Shown piece by piece: positions 1-8,788 of a DNA stretch of 29,939 nucleotides. Position numbers and translations under genes: made by a program. This stretch comes from UMGS1781 sp045628105 (GTDB lineage: Bacteria > Bacillota > Clostridia > TANB77 > CAG-508). A model generated the notes under the pieces. That model was not told the DNA's origin and searched no databases. It saw only the letters and a list, made by a program, of their open reading frames with translations. The first letter of the stretch is position 1. Each line of letters starts with the position of its first letter. The stretch covers positions 1-29,939 of the forward strand of contig JAZQOX010000020.1 in the NCBI GenBank assembly GCA_045628105.1. Reading direction: 5' to 3'.

Positions 1-96
1 AACAGCAAAAAAACAAATGAAAATATAAAGATAATATGTTTTTTAATATATATTATTTTGGGAATTTCTGAAATATGCCTAAAATGTTTAGGATAA
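1..96 (+). CDS. C-terminal end of an upstream gene (partial)
   Basis: Frame 1 is open from the window edge to a TAA at 94-96, giving 31 codons, while the other two forward frames stop within about 30 bases. The visible end is polar (NSKKTNENIK) followed by a hydrophobic stretch (IICFLIYIILGI) that could be a C-terminal membrane segment. It stops 17 bases before the next start, so it is probably part of the same pilus operon. The fragment is too short to name; another pilus-assembly protein or a membrane protein is possible. This is inference from an open frame and spacing only. Confidence 0.5.
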   Translation, partial: NSKKTNENIKIICFLIYIILGISEICLKCLG

Positions 97-113
97 AAGT
101 TTAAGGAGATATA

Positions 114-605
114 ATGAAATTTAAAAAATTAAAAGAACAGAAAGGAATATTAGTATCTGATGCTTTTGTTGCAATTTTAATTATTCTTTTATTTGGAGGA
201 ATAATAACAGCAACTATTAAAAACATTGTACTAGAATCAGCCAAAATAAAAGTTGAAAGTAAAATGATTAATTTAGCAACTGAAGTATTAGAATATGCAG
301 AGAAAATACCATATGATGATGTAAGCGAAGAAAGACTAATTTCTTATGTGAACAATAATTATTCAGATTATATAGATGCCGGAACAGAAATAAGCGAACT
401 TTTAAATTCTTCTAAACTATACAAAATGGTAATAAATGTTGAAAAATATAAAGATCAAAAAGGCGATGAAGTTCAATATGATATTATTAAAATAATAACT
501 TTAGATATTTCAACTAAGATACAAAATAAAGAGTATTCAACATCAGTAAGAATGGTAAAAAAAGCATCTGAAAGTGAAATAAAAGCTATTATGGAAAACA
601 GCTAA
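114..605 (+). CDS. Type IV prepilin-like (pseudopilin) protein
   Basis: A 163-residue protein with the N-terminal layout of class III signal sequences: a short basic leader (MKFKKLKEQKG) ending in Gly11, then a hydrophobic helix of about 20 residues (ILVSDAFVAILIILLFGGII). Prepilin peptidase would cut after Gly11. The usual Glu at mature position 5 is replaced by Asp. The rest is a mostly charged periplasm-type domain with no cysteines, about the size of minor pilins of the PilV/GspI type. The start is supported by TAAGGAGAT 8 bases upstream. It lies directly before pilB, pilT and pilC, so it is likely a minor pilin of this machine; the exact subclass is not resolved. Confidence 0.75.
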   Translation: MKFKKLKEQKGILVSDAFVAILIILLFGGIITATIKNIVLESAKIKVESKMINLATEVLEYAEKIPYDDVSEERLISYVNNNYSDYIDAGTEISELLNSSKLYKMVINVEKYKDQKGDEVQYDIIKIITLDISTKIQNKEYSTSVRMVKKASESEIKAIMENS

Positions 606-633
606 CTTAAACAAATGAAAGGAGATTATAGCT

Positions 634-2262
634 ATGGCTACAGGAAGAAAGGGTCCAATTGGAATAGAATTAGTTAAAAGAGGTATTTTAACGCAAGCGG
701 ATATTGATAAGGCTTTAGAGTACCAAAGAAGAAATCCAAGTATGAAAATTTTGGAGATAATTAGTACATTAAACCTTTGCGATCAATATATGCTTTTACA
801 GGTTTTAGGTGAGATCTTAAATGAAAAAGCAATAATGTTTTCTTTTGGTGATGTAAAAATTGATGTAAATAAATATATCTCATTAGATATGGCTCGAAAA
901 TATCAAGCAATACCATATGAGATAAATGGAGATAGAATTAAGGTTTGCTTTTCAGACAGTGCAAGTGATACATCAACAGAGGCTGTAAGACTTATATTAC
1001 TTAACAAAGGTTTAGTAATGGAAAAATTTATTACACTAGAGAAAAATATAAGAGCAGTACTTACATCTCTAGAAGGAACAGATTTAGGTGAAATAGATAC
1101 AGCAGAAGATACTACAACATTAGTAGATAGCATTATAAAAACTGGAATGAGAAAAAGAGCAAGTGATATCCATATTGAACCATTAGAAGATACAATTAGG
1201 GTAAGATATAGAATAGATGGTGAATTAATAAAGGCTACAGAAATAAAAAAAGAAAAACAACAACAGATAATAGGAAGATTAAAATCTATATCAAACATGT
1301 TCCAGGAAAGACAAGAATCACAGGATGGTAGAATTTTATTATATCCAGATTACAATATACGTGTATCTTCACAAAAAAATATTTTTGGAGAAAAATTTGT
1401 TTTAAGACTTTTAAAGAAAAATACAACAATTAGGGGATTAAAAGAATTAGGATTTACATTAAATGACGACGAAATAAGAAGAAAACTAAATAGAAGAAAC
1501 AGTATTACCGTTATGGCAGCGCCAACTGGAGAGGGAAAAACAACTACCCTTTATAGTATTATAGATTATTTAAACAAACCCAATATTAATATTACAACAA
1601 TTGAGGATCCAGTCGAAATTCGTATACCAGGATTAAACCAAATAGAAGTATCAGAAAAACTAAGATTTTCAGATTCATTAAGAACTGTTTTAAGACAGGA
1701 TCCAGATATTGTTCTTGTGGGAGAAATAAGAGATAAAGAAACCGCAGAAATAGCTATGCAAGCTGGACAAACAGGACATTACGTTTTATCTACAATACAT
1801 ACAATAGATAGTGTTGAGGTTATAACAAGATTAAGAAAAATGGGAATTTCTGATTATGATATTTCAAGTACACTTGCAACAGCTATATCACAAAGACTAG
1901 TAAGAAGAATTTGTCCAAAATGTGCTACAAAAAGAACATTTACAGAGCAAGAAATAGAAATTATAAATAATAACTTAAAAAGATATGGAGAAAGCGTTGA
2001 TTTAAAAGATAAATTTACATATGATCCTGTTGGGTGCGAACACTGTAATAATACAGGTTTCCTTGAAAGAATAGGAATCTTTGAAATATTAACAATTTCA
2101 GAGGAAATAAAAGAAGCTTTAATTAAAGGACAGTCAACTCTAGAAATAAGAAAAATTGCGTTAGAACAAGGGTATAGACCGTTAGCGGTTGATGGAATAA
2201 AAAAGGTTATACAAGGTATAACAACACTTGAAGAAATTAACAAAAAAGTAACTATATATTAA
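634..2262 (+). CDS. pilB: PilB/GspE-family type IV pilus extension ATPase
   Basis: A 542-residue cytoplasmic hexameric ATPase that powers pilin addition during pilus extension. The N-terminal 120 residues look like an MshEN domain (GPIGIELVKRGILT...), which in relatives binds cyclic di-GMP. The ATPase core has Walker A APTGEGKTTT with Lys302, an Asp-box region (TIEDPVEI), Walker B DIVLVGEIRD with Glu364, and a His-box GHYVLSTIHT. A zinc site typical of PilB is formed by C427-x2-C430 and C468-x2-C471. Length matches the family. The start has AAAGGAGATTATAGCT upstream. It is followed 21 bases later by pilT, so the two are co-transcribed. The Walker A Gly-Pro is Ala-Pro here, a mild variation. 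Confidence 0.93.
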   Translation: MATGRKGPIGIELVKRGILTQADIDKALEYQRRNPSMKILEIISTLNLCDQYMLLQVLGEILNEKAIMFSFGDVKIDVNKYISLDMARKYQAIPYEINGDRIKVCFSDSASDTSTEAVRLILLNKGLVMEKFITLEKNIRAVLTSLEGTDLGEIDTAEDTTTLVDSIIKTGMRKRASDIHIEPLEDTIRVRYRIDGELIKATEIKKEKQQQIIGRLKSISNMFQERQESQDGRILLYPDYNIRVSSQKNIFGEKFVLRLLKKNTTIRGLKELGFTLNDDEIRRKLNRRNSITVMAAPTGEGKTTTLYSIIDYLNKPNINITTIEDPVEIRIPGLNQIEVSEKLRFSDSLRTVLRQDPDIVLVGEIRDKETAEIAMQAGQTGHYVLSTIHTIDSVEVITRLRKMGISDYDISSTLATAISQRLVRRICPKCATKRTFTEQEIEIINNNLKRYGESVDLKDKFTYDPVGCEHCNNTGFLERIGIFEILTISEEIKEALIKGQSTLEIRKIALEQGYRPLAVDGIKKVIQGITTLEEINKKVTIY

Positions 2263-2283
2263 TATTCAAATGAGGAGATAAAA

Positions 2284-3396
2284 ATGATAAATATTACAAA
2301 AGTTTTTGAAAAAGCACTTAATGAAGGAGCTTCAGATATTCATTTAGTTTCAGGAAAGAAGCCACTAATAAGAATAAAAAGAACATTAACTGAAGTGGAA
2401 GAAGAAAATGTTTTAGAAGATAGTGATATGTTTGAAATTTATGATTTCTTTGTAAGTGGAAGTATTAATAAAGACGAAGAATTTCAAAAAACAAGAAAAA
2501 TAGATTTTTCATATGAATTTAATAATACAAGACTTAGAGGTAATATTTCATCATCAGATGGAGTACCTGTTGCAACTCTGAGAATAATAAAGAATGAATT
2601 ACCATCATTTAAAGATTTGGGAATACCAGATGTTGTAAGAAGAATGATGTATCAACCACAAGGGTTAATTTTAGTAACAGGGAAAACAAATTCAGGAAAA
2701 TCAACAACTTTAAATGCTTTAATTAATGAAATTAATCAAAATGAAAACAAAAAAATTCTTTCATTAGAAAAACCAATAGAATATAAACATAAATCTGCAA
2801 AATCATTAATAGTGCAAAAGGAAATTGGAGAAGGAAAAGATGCTCTTACATATAGAGATGGTGTAAAAAATGCATTAAGAGAAGACTGTGATATTCTAGT
2901 TATTGGAGAGATTAGAGATAAAGAAACAATGGAAGCAGCAATAGATATGGCTGAATCAGGACACTTAGTATTAGGAACACTTCATACAAAATCATGTGCT
3001 GAAACAATAGATAGAATGATAAATTTTTATGAAATAAGAGATCAAACATCAGTAAAATTTTTAATATCATCATTAGTAAAACTTATTGTATCACAAAGAT
3101 TAATTAAAGGAATAGGAGATAAATTAGTATTATTACCTGAAGTAATGGTTGTAGACAATGTGGTAGCAGGTTGTATAAGAAAAGAAAAATTTAGCGTTTC
3201 TGAGCTGGAAGATGCAATACAGAGTAGTCTAGGAAAAGGAAATGTTAGCTTAATAAATTCTTTAGCAACATTATATGTTGAAAACAAAATAACTTTAGAG
3301 CAAGCAAAGGCTCAAATTGAAGAAAAAAATATAGAGGTACTTAATAGAACAATAATGCAGATGAATATGCAAAGTAAAGGAAATACAATGATGTAA
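2284..3396 (+). CDS. pilT: PilT-family type IV pilus retraction ATPase
   Basis: A 370-residue secretion-type ATPase expected to drive pilus depolymerisation and retraction (twitching). It has the PilT N-terminal signature ASDIHLVSGKKPLIRI, Walker A TGKTNSGKSTT with Lys139, Walker B DILVIGEIRD with Glu209, and the His-box GHLVLGTLHT. It lacks the zinc cysteines and the MshEN domain of PilB, which separates the two ATPases. Walker A carries Lys where Pro is usual (GKTNSGKS against GPTGSGKS), and the C-terminal third is less conserved than in proteobacterial PilT. A GAGGAGATAAAA site precedes the ATG. It sits between pilB and pilC in the same operon. Confidence 0.9.
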   Translation: MINITKVFEKALNEGASDIHLVSGKKPLIRIKRTLTEVEEENVLEDSDMFEIYDFFVSGSINKDEEFQKTRKIDFSYEFNNTRLRGNISSSDGVPVATLRIIKNELPSFKDLGIPDVVRRMMYQPQGLILVTGKTNSGKSTTLNALINEINQNENKKILSLEKPIEYKHKSAKSLIVQKEIGEGKDALTYRDGVKNALREDCDILVIGEIRDKETMEAAIDMAESGHLVLGTLHTKSCAETIDRMINFYEIRDQTSVKFLISSLVKLIVSQRLIKGIGDKLVLLPEVMVVDNVVAGCIRKEKFSVSELEDAIQSSLGKGNVSLINSLATLYVENKITLEQAKAQIEEKNIEVLNRTIMQMNMQSKGNTMM

Positions 3397-3420
3397 TTTT
3401 TTTGAGATGGAGGGAAAAAA

Positions 3421-4755
3421 ATGCCTACATACAGATATCGTGCCGCAATACAAGGTGGAAGTATTGTTGAAAATAAAGCAGAAGCACCATCAAAGATTGC
3501 TTTGATAAACAAACTAAAAAATAATAACATTGACCCTATTTCAATAACTGAAGTTAAAAGAAAAGTAGCAAAAAAGAAAAGAAATGTAGAATCTAATAAC
3601 TCTGTTTTAAAGCAGGTTAGGGCAGAAGAAATAAAAAAGAAACTTAATAAAAAAGAAAGCTTTACAGATAAAATAAAGAATGAAATTAATAGAAATAGAA
3701 AGATAAGTAAAAGAGATATAGTAGTTTTTACTCAAAATTTGTACCTATTGAAAAAAGCAAACTTTAATAACATTCAGGCACTATCAACGGTTATTGATAC
3801 AGTTGAAAACCCAAATTTAAAAGAAATAGTTGAAGATATATTGGTTGGTGTTGAGGCCGGAGAAAATATATATACAACAATGGAATATTATGAATCTGTA
3901 TTTCCCCCAATATATATAAATATGATTAAGGTTGGTGAACTATCAGGAGCACTAACAAATTCACTAGAACAAGCTGTAAAATATTTAGAGGACACACAAG
4001 CATTAAATAAAAAGATAAAAGAAATATTAATCCCTAATATAGCACAATTTGCTGGATTAATGGTTTTAGCAATTTTGGGTACATTACTTGCAGTACCAAT
4101 GATTCAAAATGTTTTTGATGGTTTTGGATCAAGTGCAACATTGCCACCTCTTACGCTTTGGTTCTCAAATTTCTTAAATAAAGCTACAAAAGTTTGGTAT
4201 ATTCCGGTTAGTATAATTGCGATAGCTGTTATAGCAATATTAAGCTATATAAGAACACCAAAGGGAAAATATAAATTTCACTTATTTAAATATAAAATGC
4301 CAGTTTTTGGAAAACTTATATATGCAATTGACTTTTCAAGACTTGTTCAATCAATAGTACTTAATTTAAGAAATGGACAAAGAATACAAGAAGCGTTAGA
4401 AACAAGTAGAAATATTTCAAACAACTTAGTTATGCTTTCTCTAATAGAATCAGCAATTAATAATATAATGATAGGACAAAGCTGGATAGAACCATTTGAA
4501 ACATCAGGATTATCTACACCTATGATTACAGAAATGTTAAAAATAGGAATGCAAACAGATTTAACAGAAATGATGGAAAAATTAAATGATTATATGCAAA
4601 TTGATATAGATAACATTATACAAAAAGTTGTAAAAGTATTACCACAGATTGTTGCAATTTTTGTAGGTGCTGTATTAATTTTCGTAGTTGTAGTTGTACT
4701 TGTACCATTAATCCAGGTATATATGGGTGGATGGATGCTAGAAGAATACACATAA
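3421..4755 (+). CDS. pilC: PilC-family type IV pilus inner-membrane platform protein
   Basis: A 444-residue polytopic protein, the membrane platform on which PilB and PilT act. The N terminus MPTYRYRAAIQGG is typical of PilC/GspF. Two T2SSF domains are visible: one around residues 95-220 (VVFTQNLYLLKKAN...) and one around 295-420 (FSRLVQSIVLNLRNGQ...). Membrane segments lie near residues 205-228, 258-280 and 408-435. Between residues about 45 and 95 there is a strongly basic linker rich in Lys and Arg, longer than in the best-known homologues. A GATGGAGGG site precedes the start. It is the last gene of the operon and is followed by a strong terminator. Confidence 0.92.
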   Translation: MPTYRYRAAIQGGSIVENKAEAPSKIALINKLKNNNIDPISITEVKRKVAKKKRNVESNNSVLKQVRAEEIKKKLNKKESFTDKIKNEINRNRKISKRDIVVFTQNLYLLKKANFNNIQALSTVIDTVENPNLKEIVEDILVGVEAGENIYTTMEYYESVFPPIYINMIKVGELSGALTNSLEQAVKYLEDTQALNKKIKEILIPNIAQFAGLMVLAILGTLLAVPMIQNVFDGFGSSATLPPLTLWFSNFLNKATKVWYIPVSIIAIAVIAILSYIRTPKGKYKFHLFKYKMPVFGKLIYAIDFSRLVQSIVLNLRNGQRIQEALETSRNISNNLVMLSLIESAINNIMIGQSWIEPFETSGLSTPMITEMLKIGMQTDLTEMMEKLNDYMQIDIDNIIQKVVKVLPQIVAIFVGAVLIFVVVVVLVPLIQVYMGGWMLEEYT

Positions 4756-4760
4756 AAAAT

Positions 4761-4806
4761 AAACACTTTAAAATGTTTAAAATAGGACATTTTAAAGTGT
4801 TTTTTT
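4761..4806 (+). terminator. Rho-independent terminator after pilC
   Basis: A perfect 16-bp stem (4761-4776 with 4787-4802), a 10-base loop and a run of T from 4801 to 4806. It begins 5 bases after the pilC stop and ends the pilus operon before the rlmN promoter. Confidence 0.9.
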
Positions 4807-4817
4807 GCATATTTAAC

Positions 4818-4846
4818 TTGTATAAAATTTCTATATGTGATAAAAT
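4818..4846 (+). promoter_or_regulatory. Predicted promoter for rlmN-prpC-prkC
   Basis: TTGTAT (4818-4823), a 17-base spacer and TAAAAT (4841-4846). The -10 is preceded by TG one base away, making an extended -10 (TGATAAAAT). The same extended -10 occurs before addA and priA. Transcription would start about 30 bases before the rlmN ATG at 4881. Confidence 0.6.
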
Positions 4847-4880
4847 ATATAAGTAAAATTATAGATATAGAAGGAAAAAT

Positions 4881-5913
4881 ATGTTAAAAGAAAATATAAA
4901 AAATTTTGATTTAGATGAATTAAAACAAATTATAGAAAATATGCGGAGAAAAAAAATATAGAGCAGAACAAATTTTTCAATGGATATTTAAAGAAAATGT
5001 TACAAGTTTTGATGACATGACTAATATACCAGAAAGCTTAAGGGAAAAACTAAAAGAAAAATTTGATTTACATGTATTTCAAATAATAAGAAAACAAGAA
5101 TCAAAAGACGGAACAAAAAAATATTTATTTGATGTTTTAGATAATAATGCAATAGAATCAGTACTTATGGAATACAAATATGGAAAAACAATTTGTGTAT
5201 CAACTCAAATTGGATGTAAAATGGGATGTAAGTTTTGTGCATCAACAGGTGTTAAATTTGCAAGAAGTTTGGAACCAGGAGAAATTGTAGAACAGCTTTT
5301 AGCGATTGAAAGAGATGAAAACGTTAAAATTTCAAATCTTGTTTTTATGGGAATAGGAGAACCATTAGATAATTACGATAATGTTATGAAAGCAATTAAA
5401 TTGTTAAATCATCCTAAAGGAATAAATATGGGAGCAAGACATATAAGCATTTCAACAAGTGGACTAGTACCAAACATTTATAAATTGGCTGATGAAAATA
5501 TACAATGCACGTTATCAATTTCTTTACATAGTGCATCTAACGAAAAAAGAAGCGAAATGATGCCAGTTAATAATGTATATAATATTCAAGAACTTATTAA
5601 AGCATGTAAATATTATATAGAAAAAACAAATAAAAGAATATCTTTTGAATATGCATTGGCAAAAGACAACAATGATAATTTAAAAGATGCGGAAGCATTA
5701 GTTAAACTACTAAAAGGAATGTTATGCCATGTAAATTTAATTCCAATTAATAAAATAGAAGATGGAAAATTTACAAAAAGTTCAAACGAAAATATTATTA
5801 AATTTAGAGATTATTTGAATAGTCACGGAATAGTTGCTACAATACGTAGGGAACTAGGCTCAGATATAGATGCAGCATGTGGCCAACTTAGAAAAAAAGA
5901 GGTGAATAAATGA
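4881..5913 (+). CDS. rlmN: RlmN dual-specificity rRNA/tRNA adenine C2 methyltransferase, with a frameshift near the N terminus
   Basis: Radical-SAM enzyme that methylates C2 of A2503 in 23S rRNA and A37 in some tRNAs. From 5017 onward a 298-residue frame is intact, with the cluster motif C67-x3-C71-x2-C74 (GCKMGCKFC), the upstream catalytic Cys60 (CVSTQ) and the C-terminal methyl-carrying Cys288 (AACGQL), numbered from 5017. The true N terminus starts at ATG 4881 (AAGGA site upstream) as MLKENIKNFDLDELKQIIEN, but hits a stop at 4965-ward reading because one base is extra near 4944. Removing C4944 gives GEKKYRAEQIFQWIFKENV, matching the family consensus, and a 343-residue protein of normal length. 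No good Shine-Dalgarno precedes ATG 5017. This may be a sequence error, a real mutation, or a frame restored by slippage on the A8 tract at 4949-4956. The gene overlaps prpC by 4 bases. Confidence 0.9.
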
Positions 5914-6641
5914 AAATATATGCGAAAACTGATATAGGACTTGTTCGACAAATGAATCAAGATGCTTTCTATATTTCAGAGGAATCAGATAAATATAAAA
6001 TTTGTATACTTGCTGATGGTATGGGAGGATATACAGGAGGAGAAGTAGCGAGCAGATTAGCATGTATAAGTAGTGCGGAATATATAAAGGAAAACTTCGA
6101 CGAGGAAAGAGAATATACAAAAGAGGAACTAATGCAACTTGTTGCAAATGCAATGGCAAAGGCAAATTCAGATGTATATGAAAAGTCAAGAGAAGTTAAA
6201 GAATTGGAACAAATGGGTACTACGTTAGAAGTATGTTTAATATATAATAATAGAATATTTACAGGACATATTGGTGACAGTAGACTATATAGAATAAGAC
6301 AAGATATAATGAGAAAAATTACAACTGACCATAGCTATGTACAAAAATTAGTCAAGGACGGAACAATAACAAAGGAAGAGGCAATAAATCATCCTAAAAA
6401 GAATATGTTAATGAAAGCATTAGGGTGTGAAGAAACAATAGAACCGGATATTACAGTTAAAAATTTGAACAGTGGAGATATAATTTTAATTTGTTCAGAT
6501 GGACTAACAAATATGATAGCAGAACAAGAAATATTCAATATTGTAAAACAAAATACTGAAAACGCAGTAGAAATTTTAATTGAGAAGGCAAAAGAATTAG
6601 GCGGATTTGATAATATTACAGTTATTATTATAAAAAACTAA
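5910..6641 (+). CDS. prpC: PP2C-family Ser/Thr protein phosphatase (PrpC/Stp)
   Basis: A 243-residue metal-dependent phosphatase that reverses phosphorylation by the adjacent PASTA kinase. PP2C motifs appear in order: DIGLVRQMNQDAF (residues 8-20), the metal site ADGMGG with Asp36, GHIGDSRLYR near residue 118, ICSDGL with Asp197 and GGFDNIT with Asp234. Length is normal and there is no signal or membrane segment, so it is cytoplasmic. Its ATG overlaps the rlmN stop (ATGA), showing translational coupling, and prkC begins 28 bases downstream. The rlmN-prpC-prkC order is widely conserved in Firmicutes. Confidence 0.95.
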   Translation: MKIYAKTDIGLVRQMNQDAFYISEESDKYKICILADGMGGYTGGEVASRLACISSAEYIKENFDEEREYTKEELMQLVANAMAKANSDVYEKSREVKELEQMGTTLEVCLIYNNRIFTGHIGDSRLYRIRQDIMRKITTDHSYVQKLVKDGTITKEEAINHPKKNMLMKALGCEETIEPDITVKNLNSGDIILICSDGLTNMIAEQEIFNIVKQNTENAVEILIEKAKELGGFDNITVIIIKN

Positions 6642-6669
6642 AGCTATTTTGAAAGGAATGGGATAATAA

Positions 6670-8664
6670 ATGAATTTAGAAGGAAAATTACTTGGAAATA
6701 GATATGAAATCATAGAAAAAATTGGTAGCGGGGGAATGGCAACTGTATATAAAGCAAAATGCTTAGTGCTTAAAAGATTTGTTGCTGTAAAAGTTCTAAG
6801 AGAAGAATATACAACCGATGTAGAATTTATAAAAAGATTTAATACAGAAGCAGAATCTGCAGCAAGTTTGGTACATCCAAATATAGTTTCAGTATATGAT
6901 GTTGGAAAAGATGGTAATTTATATTACATTGTAATGGAATTGGTTAAAGGAAAAACATTAAAAGAATTAATTGTTGAAGATGGAAGAATGGGATGGAAAT
7001 GGTCAGTTCAAATTGCGAAGCAAATAGCTTCTGCATTAGAAACTGCACATAGAAACAATATAATACATAGAGATATAAAACCACACAATATTATAATTAC
7101 AGAAGATGGAGTTGCAAAAGTAACAGATTTTGGAATAGCAAAGGCTGTTTCAAATTCTACAATTACAGCATTTGGAACAACACTTGGTTCAGTACATTAT
7201 TTTTCACCAGAACATGCTAGAGGAGGATTTACAGATGCAAAATCTGATCTATATTCTTTAGGTGTTGTACTTTATGAAATGGTTACTGGAAGAGTTCCTT
7301 TTGATGCGGATACTCCTGTATCAGTTGCTTTAAAACATATGCAGGAAACACCTGTAGAACCAATTGTATTAAATTCAGCAATACCACAAAGTTTAAATGA
7401 CTTAATCATGAAATCAATGCAAAAAGATCCAAGCCTTAGATATGAATCTGCAACAGAAATGATAAGAGATTTAGAAAAAATAGCAAAAAATCCAGAATTT
7501 ATTGTAGAAAAGAGTGTTGAAGTAAATATGGGAGCTAAAAGGTATTCAAATGAAAAAACAGAAAAAGTTGAAACAAAAAAGAAATCAAAATTTGCAAAAT
7601 TTAAAAATTACTTAAACGAACACAAGTTAGTTAAAGTTGCACTTATAGCATTATTATTCTTAATAATTTTTATTGCAACAATAGGAATAACTTTAGGTGT
7701 TTTAAGTAGTGGAAAACCAAAGGATGTTAGTTTGCCAGACTTTACAGGGAAAACTTTAGAAGAAGCAAAAGAGCTTGCAGGAAAATCAAAATTAAAAATA
7801 AATGTTCAAGATGAAAAATATGATGTAGAAATTGAAGAAGGAAAAATAATTTCTCAAGATCCAAAATATCAAAAAAACTCTAAAATAAAAGAGGGAAGAA
7901 CAATAAATGTTACTATAAGTAAAGGACAAGAAATAGTTAAAGTTACAAAACTAATTGGTAAAACAAAAGATGAGGCGTTCAAAGAATTAAAAGAATTAGG
8001 ATTAGAGGTTATTTTAGAGGAAGATTATAGTGATGATGTAGAAGCAGGAATCATAATTGAACAAAGTATAAAAGAAGGAGAAGAAATCCTTGCGGGAAGT
8101 AAAATTACTATAAAATCAAGTTTAGGAATAGAACAAGTTGAAGTTCCTAATTTACTAGGAAAAACAGAAGATGAAGCAAAAGAAGCAATAGCACAGGCTC
8201 AATTAAAATGGAAAAGAACTGACACAGTAAAAGATTCAAGCAAAGGTAAAGGCGTAGTTGAGCAAAGTATTTCTGCTAAGAGTATGGTTAATAAAGGTGA
8301 AGAAATAACTATTACAATAAATGAATATGTAGCAATGCAACATGGTGTCGCAAATATTAATATTAAAACTTTAACAGGATATATACCAAAATATGAAAAA
8401 ATAACAGAAACATTTAAAGATCCAGAAACAGGTGAAGAAAAAACTGAAGAAAGAGAAGTTGCAATTGCAGCTGGAACAGTTAAATTAGTAGTAAAAGTTG
8501 ATGATGTTCAAGTCGAATCAAAAGACGTAAATAAAGATGCAGAAAATATACAAGTTGAGTTTGATGGAGAAGGAACAGTTAGAATAGAAGTATTTATTGA
8601 TGGTAGTAGAAAGAAACTTGTTGATATGAATTTGAACGAATCAACATCAATTAATATTCCTTAA
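6670..8664 (+). CDS. prkC: PASTA-domain Ser/Thr kinase PrkC (Stk)
   Basis: A 664-residue membrane kinase that senses peptidoglycan or lipid II through its external domains and phosphorylates cell-wall and growth regulators. The kinase domain (about 12-275) has the P-loop GSGGMATVY, Lys41, HRD with Asp135, and DFG with Asp153. A basic juxtamembrane stretch (about 285-317) leads to one membrane helix at about 319-345. Three PASTA repeats follow, near 350-417, 418-487 and 488-555, the second and third carrying LIGKT and LLGKT signatures. The last 108 residues form a charged, non-PASTA tail of unknown function (ITETFKDPETGEEKTEER...). GAAAGGAATGGG precedes the start. Confidence 0.95.
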   Translation: MNLEGKLLGNRYEIIEKIGSGGMATVYKAKCLVLKRFVAVKVLREEYTTDVEFIKRFNTEAESAASLVHPNIVSVYDVGKDGNLYYIVMELVKGKTLKELIVEDGRMGWKWSVQIAKQIASALETAHRNNIIHRDIKPHNIIITEDGVAKVTDFGIAKAVSNSTITAFGTTLGSVHYFSPEHARGGFTDAKSDLYSLGVVLYEMVTGRVPFDADTPVSVALKHMQETPVEPIVLNSAIPQSLNDLIMKSMQKDPSLRYESATEMIRDLEKIAKNPEFIVEKSVEVNMGAKRYSNEKTEKVETKKKSKFAKFKNYLNEHKLVKVALIALLFLIIFIATIGITLGVLSSGKPKDVSLPDFTGKTLEEAKELAGKSKLKINVQDEKYDVEIEEGKIISQDPKYQKNSKIKEGRTINVTISKGQEIVKVTKLIGKTKDEAFKELKELGLEVILEEDYSDDVEAGIIIEQSIKEGEEILAGSKITIKSSLGIEQVEVPNLLGKTEDEAKEAIAQAQLKWKRTDTVKDSSKGKGVVEQSISAKSMVNKGEEITITINEYVAMQHGVANINIKTLTGYIPKYEKITETFKDPETGEEKTEEREVAIAAGTVKLVVKVDDVQVESKDVNKDAENIQVEFDGEGTVRIEVFIDGSRKKLVDMNLNESTSINIP

Positions 8665-8687
8665 AAGGTTAAATAGAATAGAGATAT

Positions 8688-8754
8688 GCCCAATCACGTC
8701 GGAGTTATATATTGATTATTCTCAAGAAAAACATATATAACTCCTGCGTTGGGC
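8688..8754. repeat. Imperfect hairpin between prkC and ftsY
   Basis: GCCCAA (8688-8693) pairs with TTGGGC (8749-8754), and GGAGTTATATAT (8701-8712) pairs perfectly with ATATATAACTCC (8733-8744). An internal loop separates the two stems. There is no clear T-run after it, so a terminator role is doubtful. It could be a processing or stability structure, or a degenerate palindromic repeat. Confidence 0.6.
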
Positions 8755-8788
8755 TAATTTGATATATAGAATAAGTTGAGGAGAGAGT

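Noticed and set aside
5017..5913. Treating ATG 5017 as the normal rlmN start
   Set aside because: It lacks a ribosome site and would delete the N-terminal domain that is plainly present, in two frames, from 4881.
8688..8754. The prkC-ftsY hairpin as another copy of the addA/priA hairpin repeat
   Set aside because: Only the short TTGGG part is similar; the stems and spacing differ, so common origin cannot be supported.
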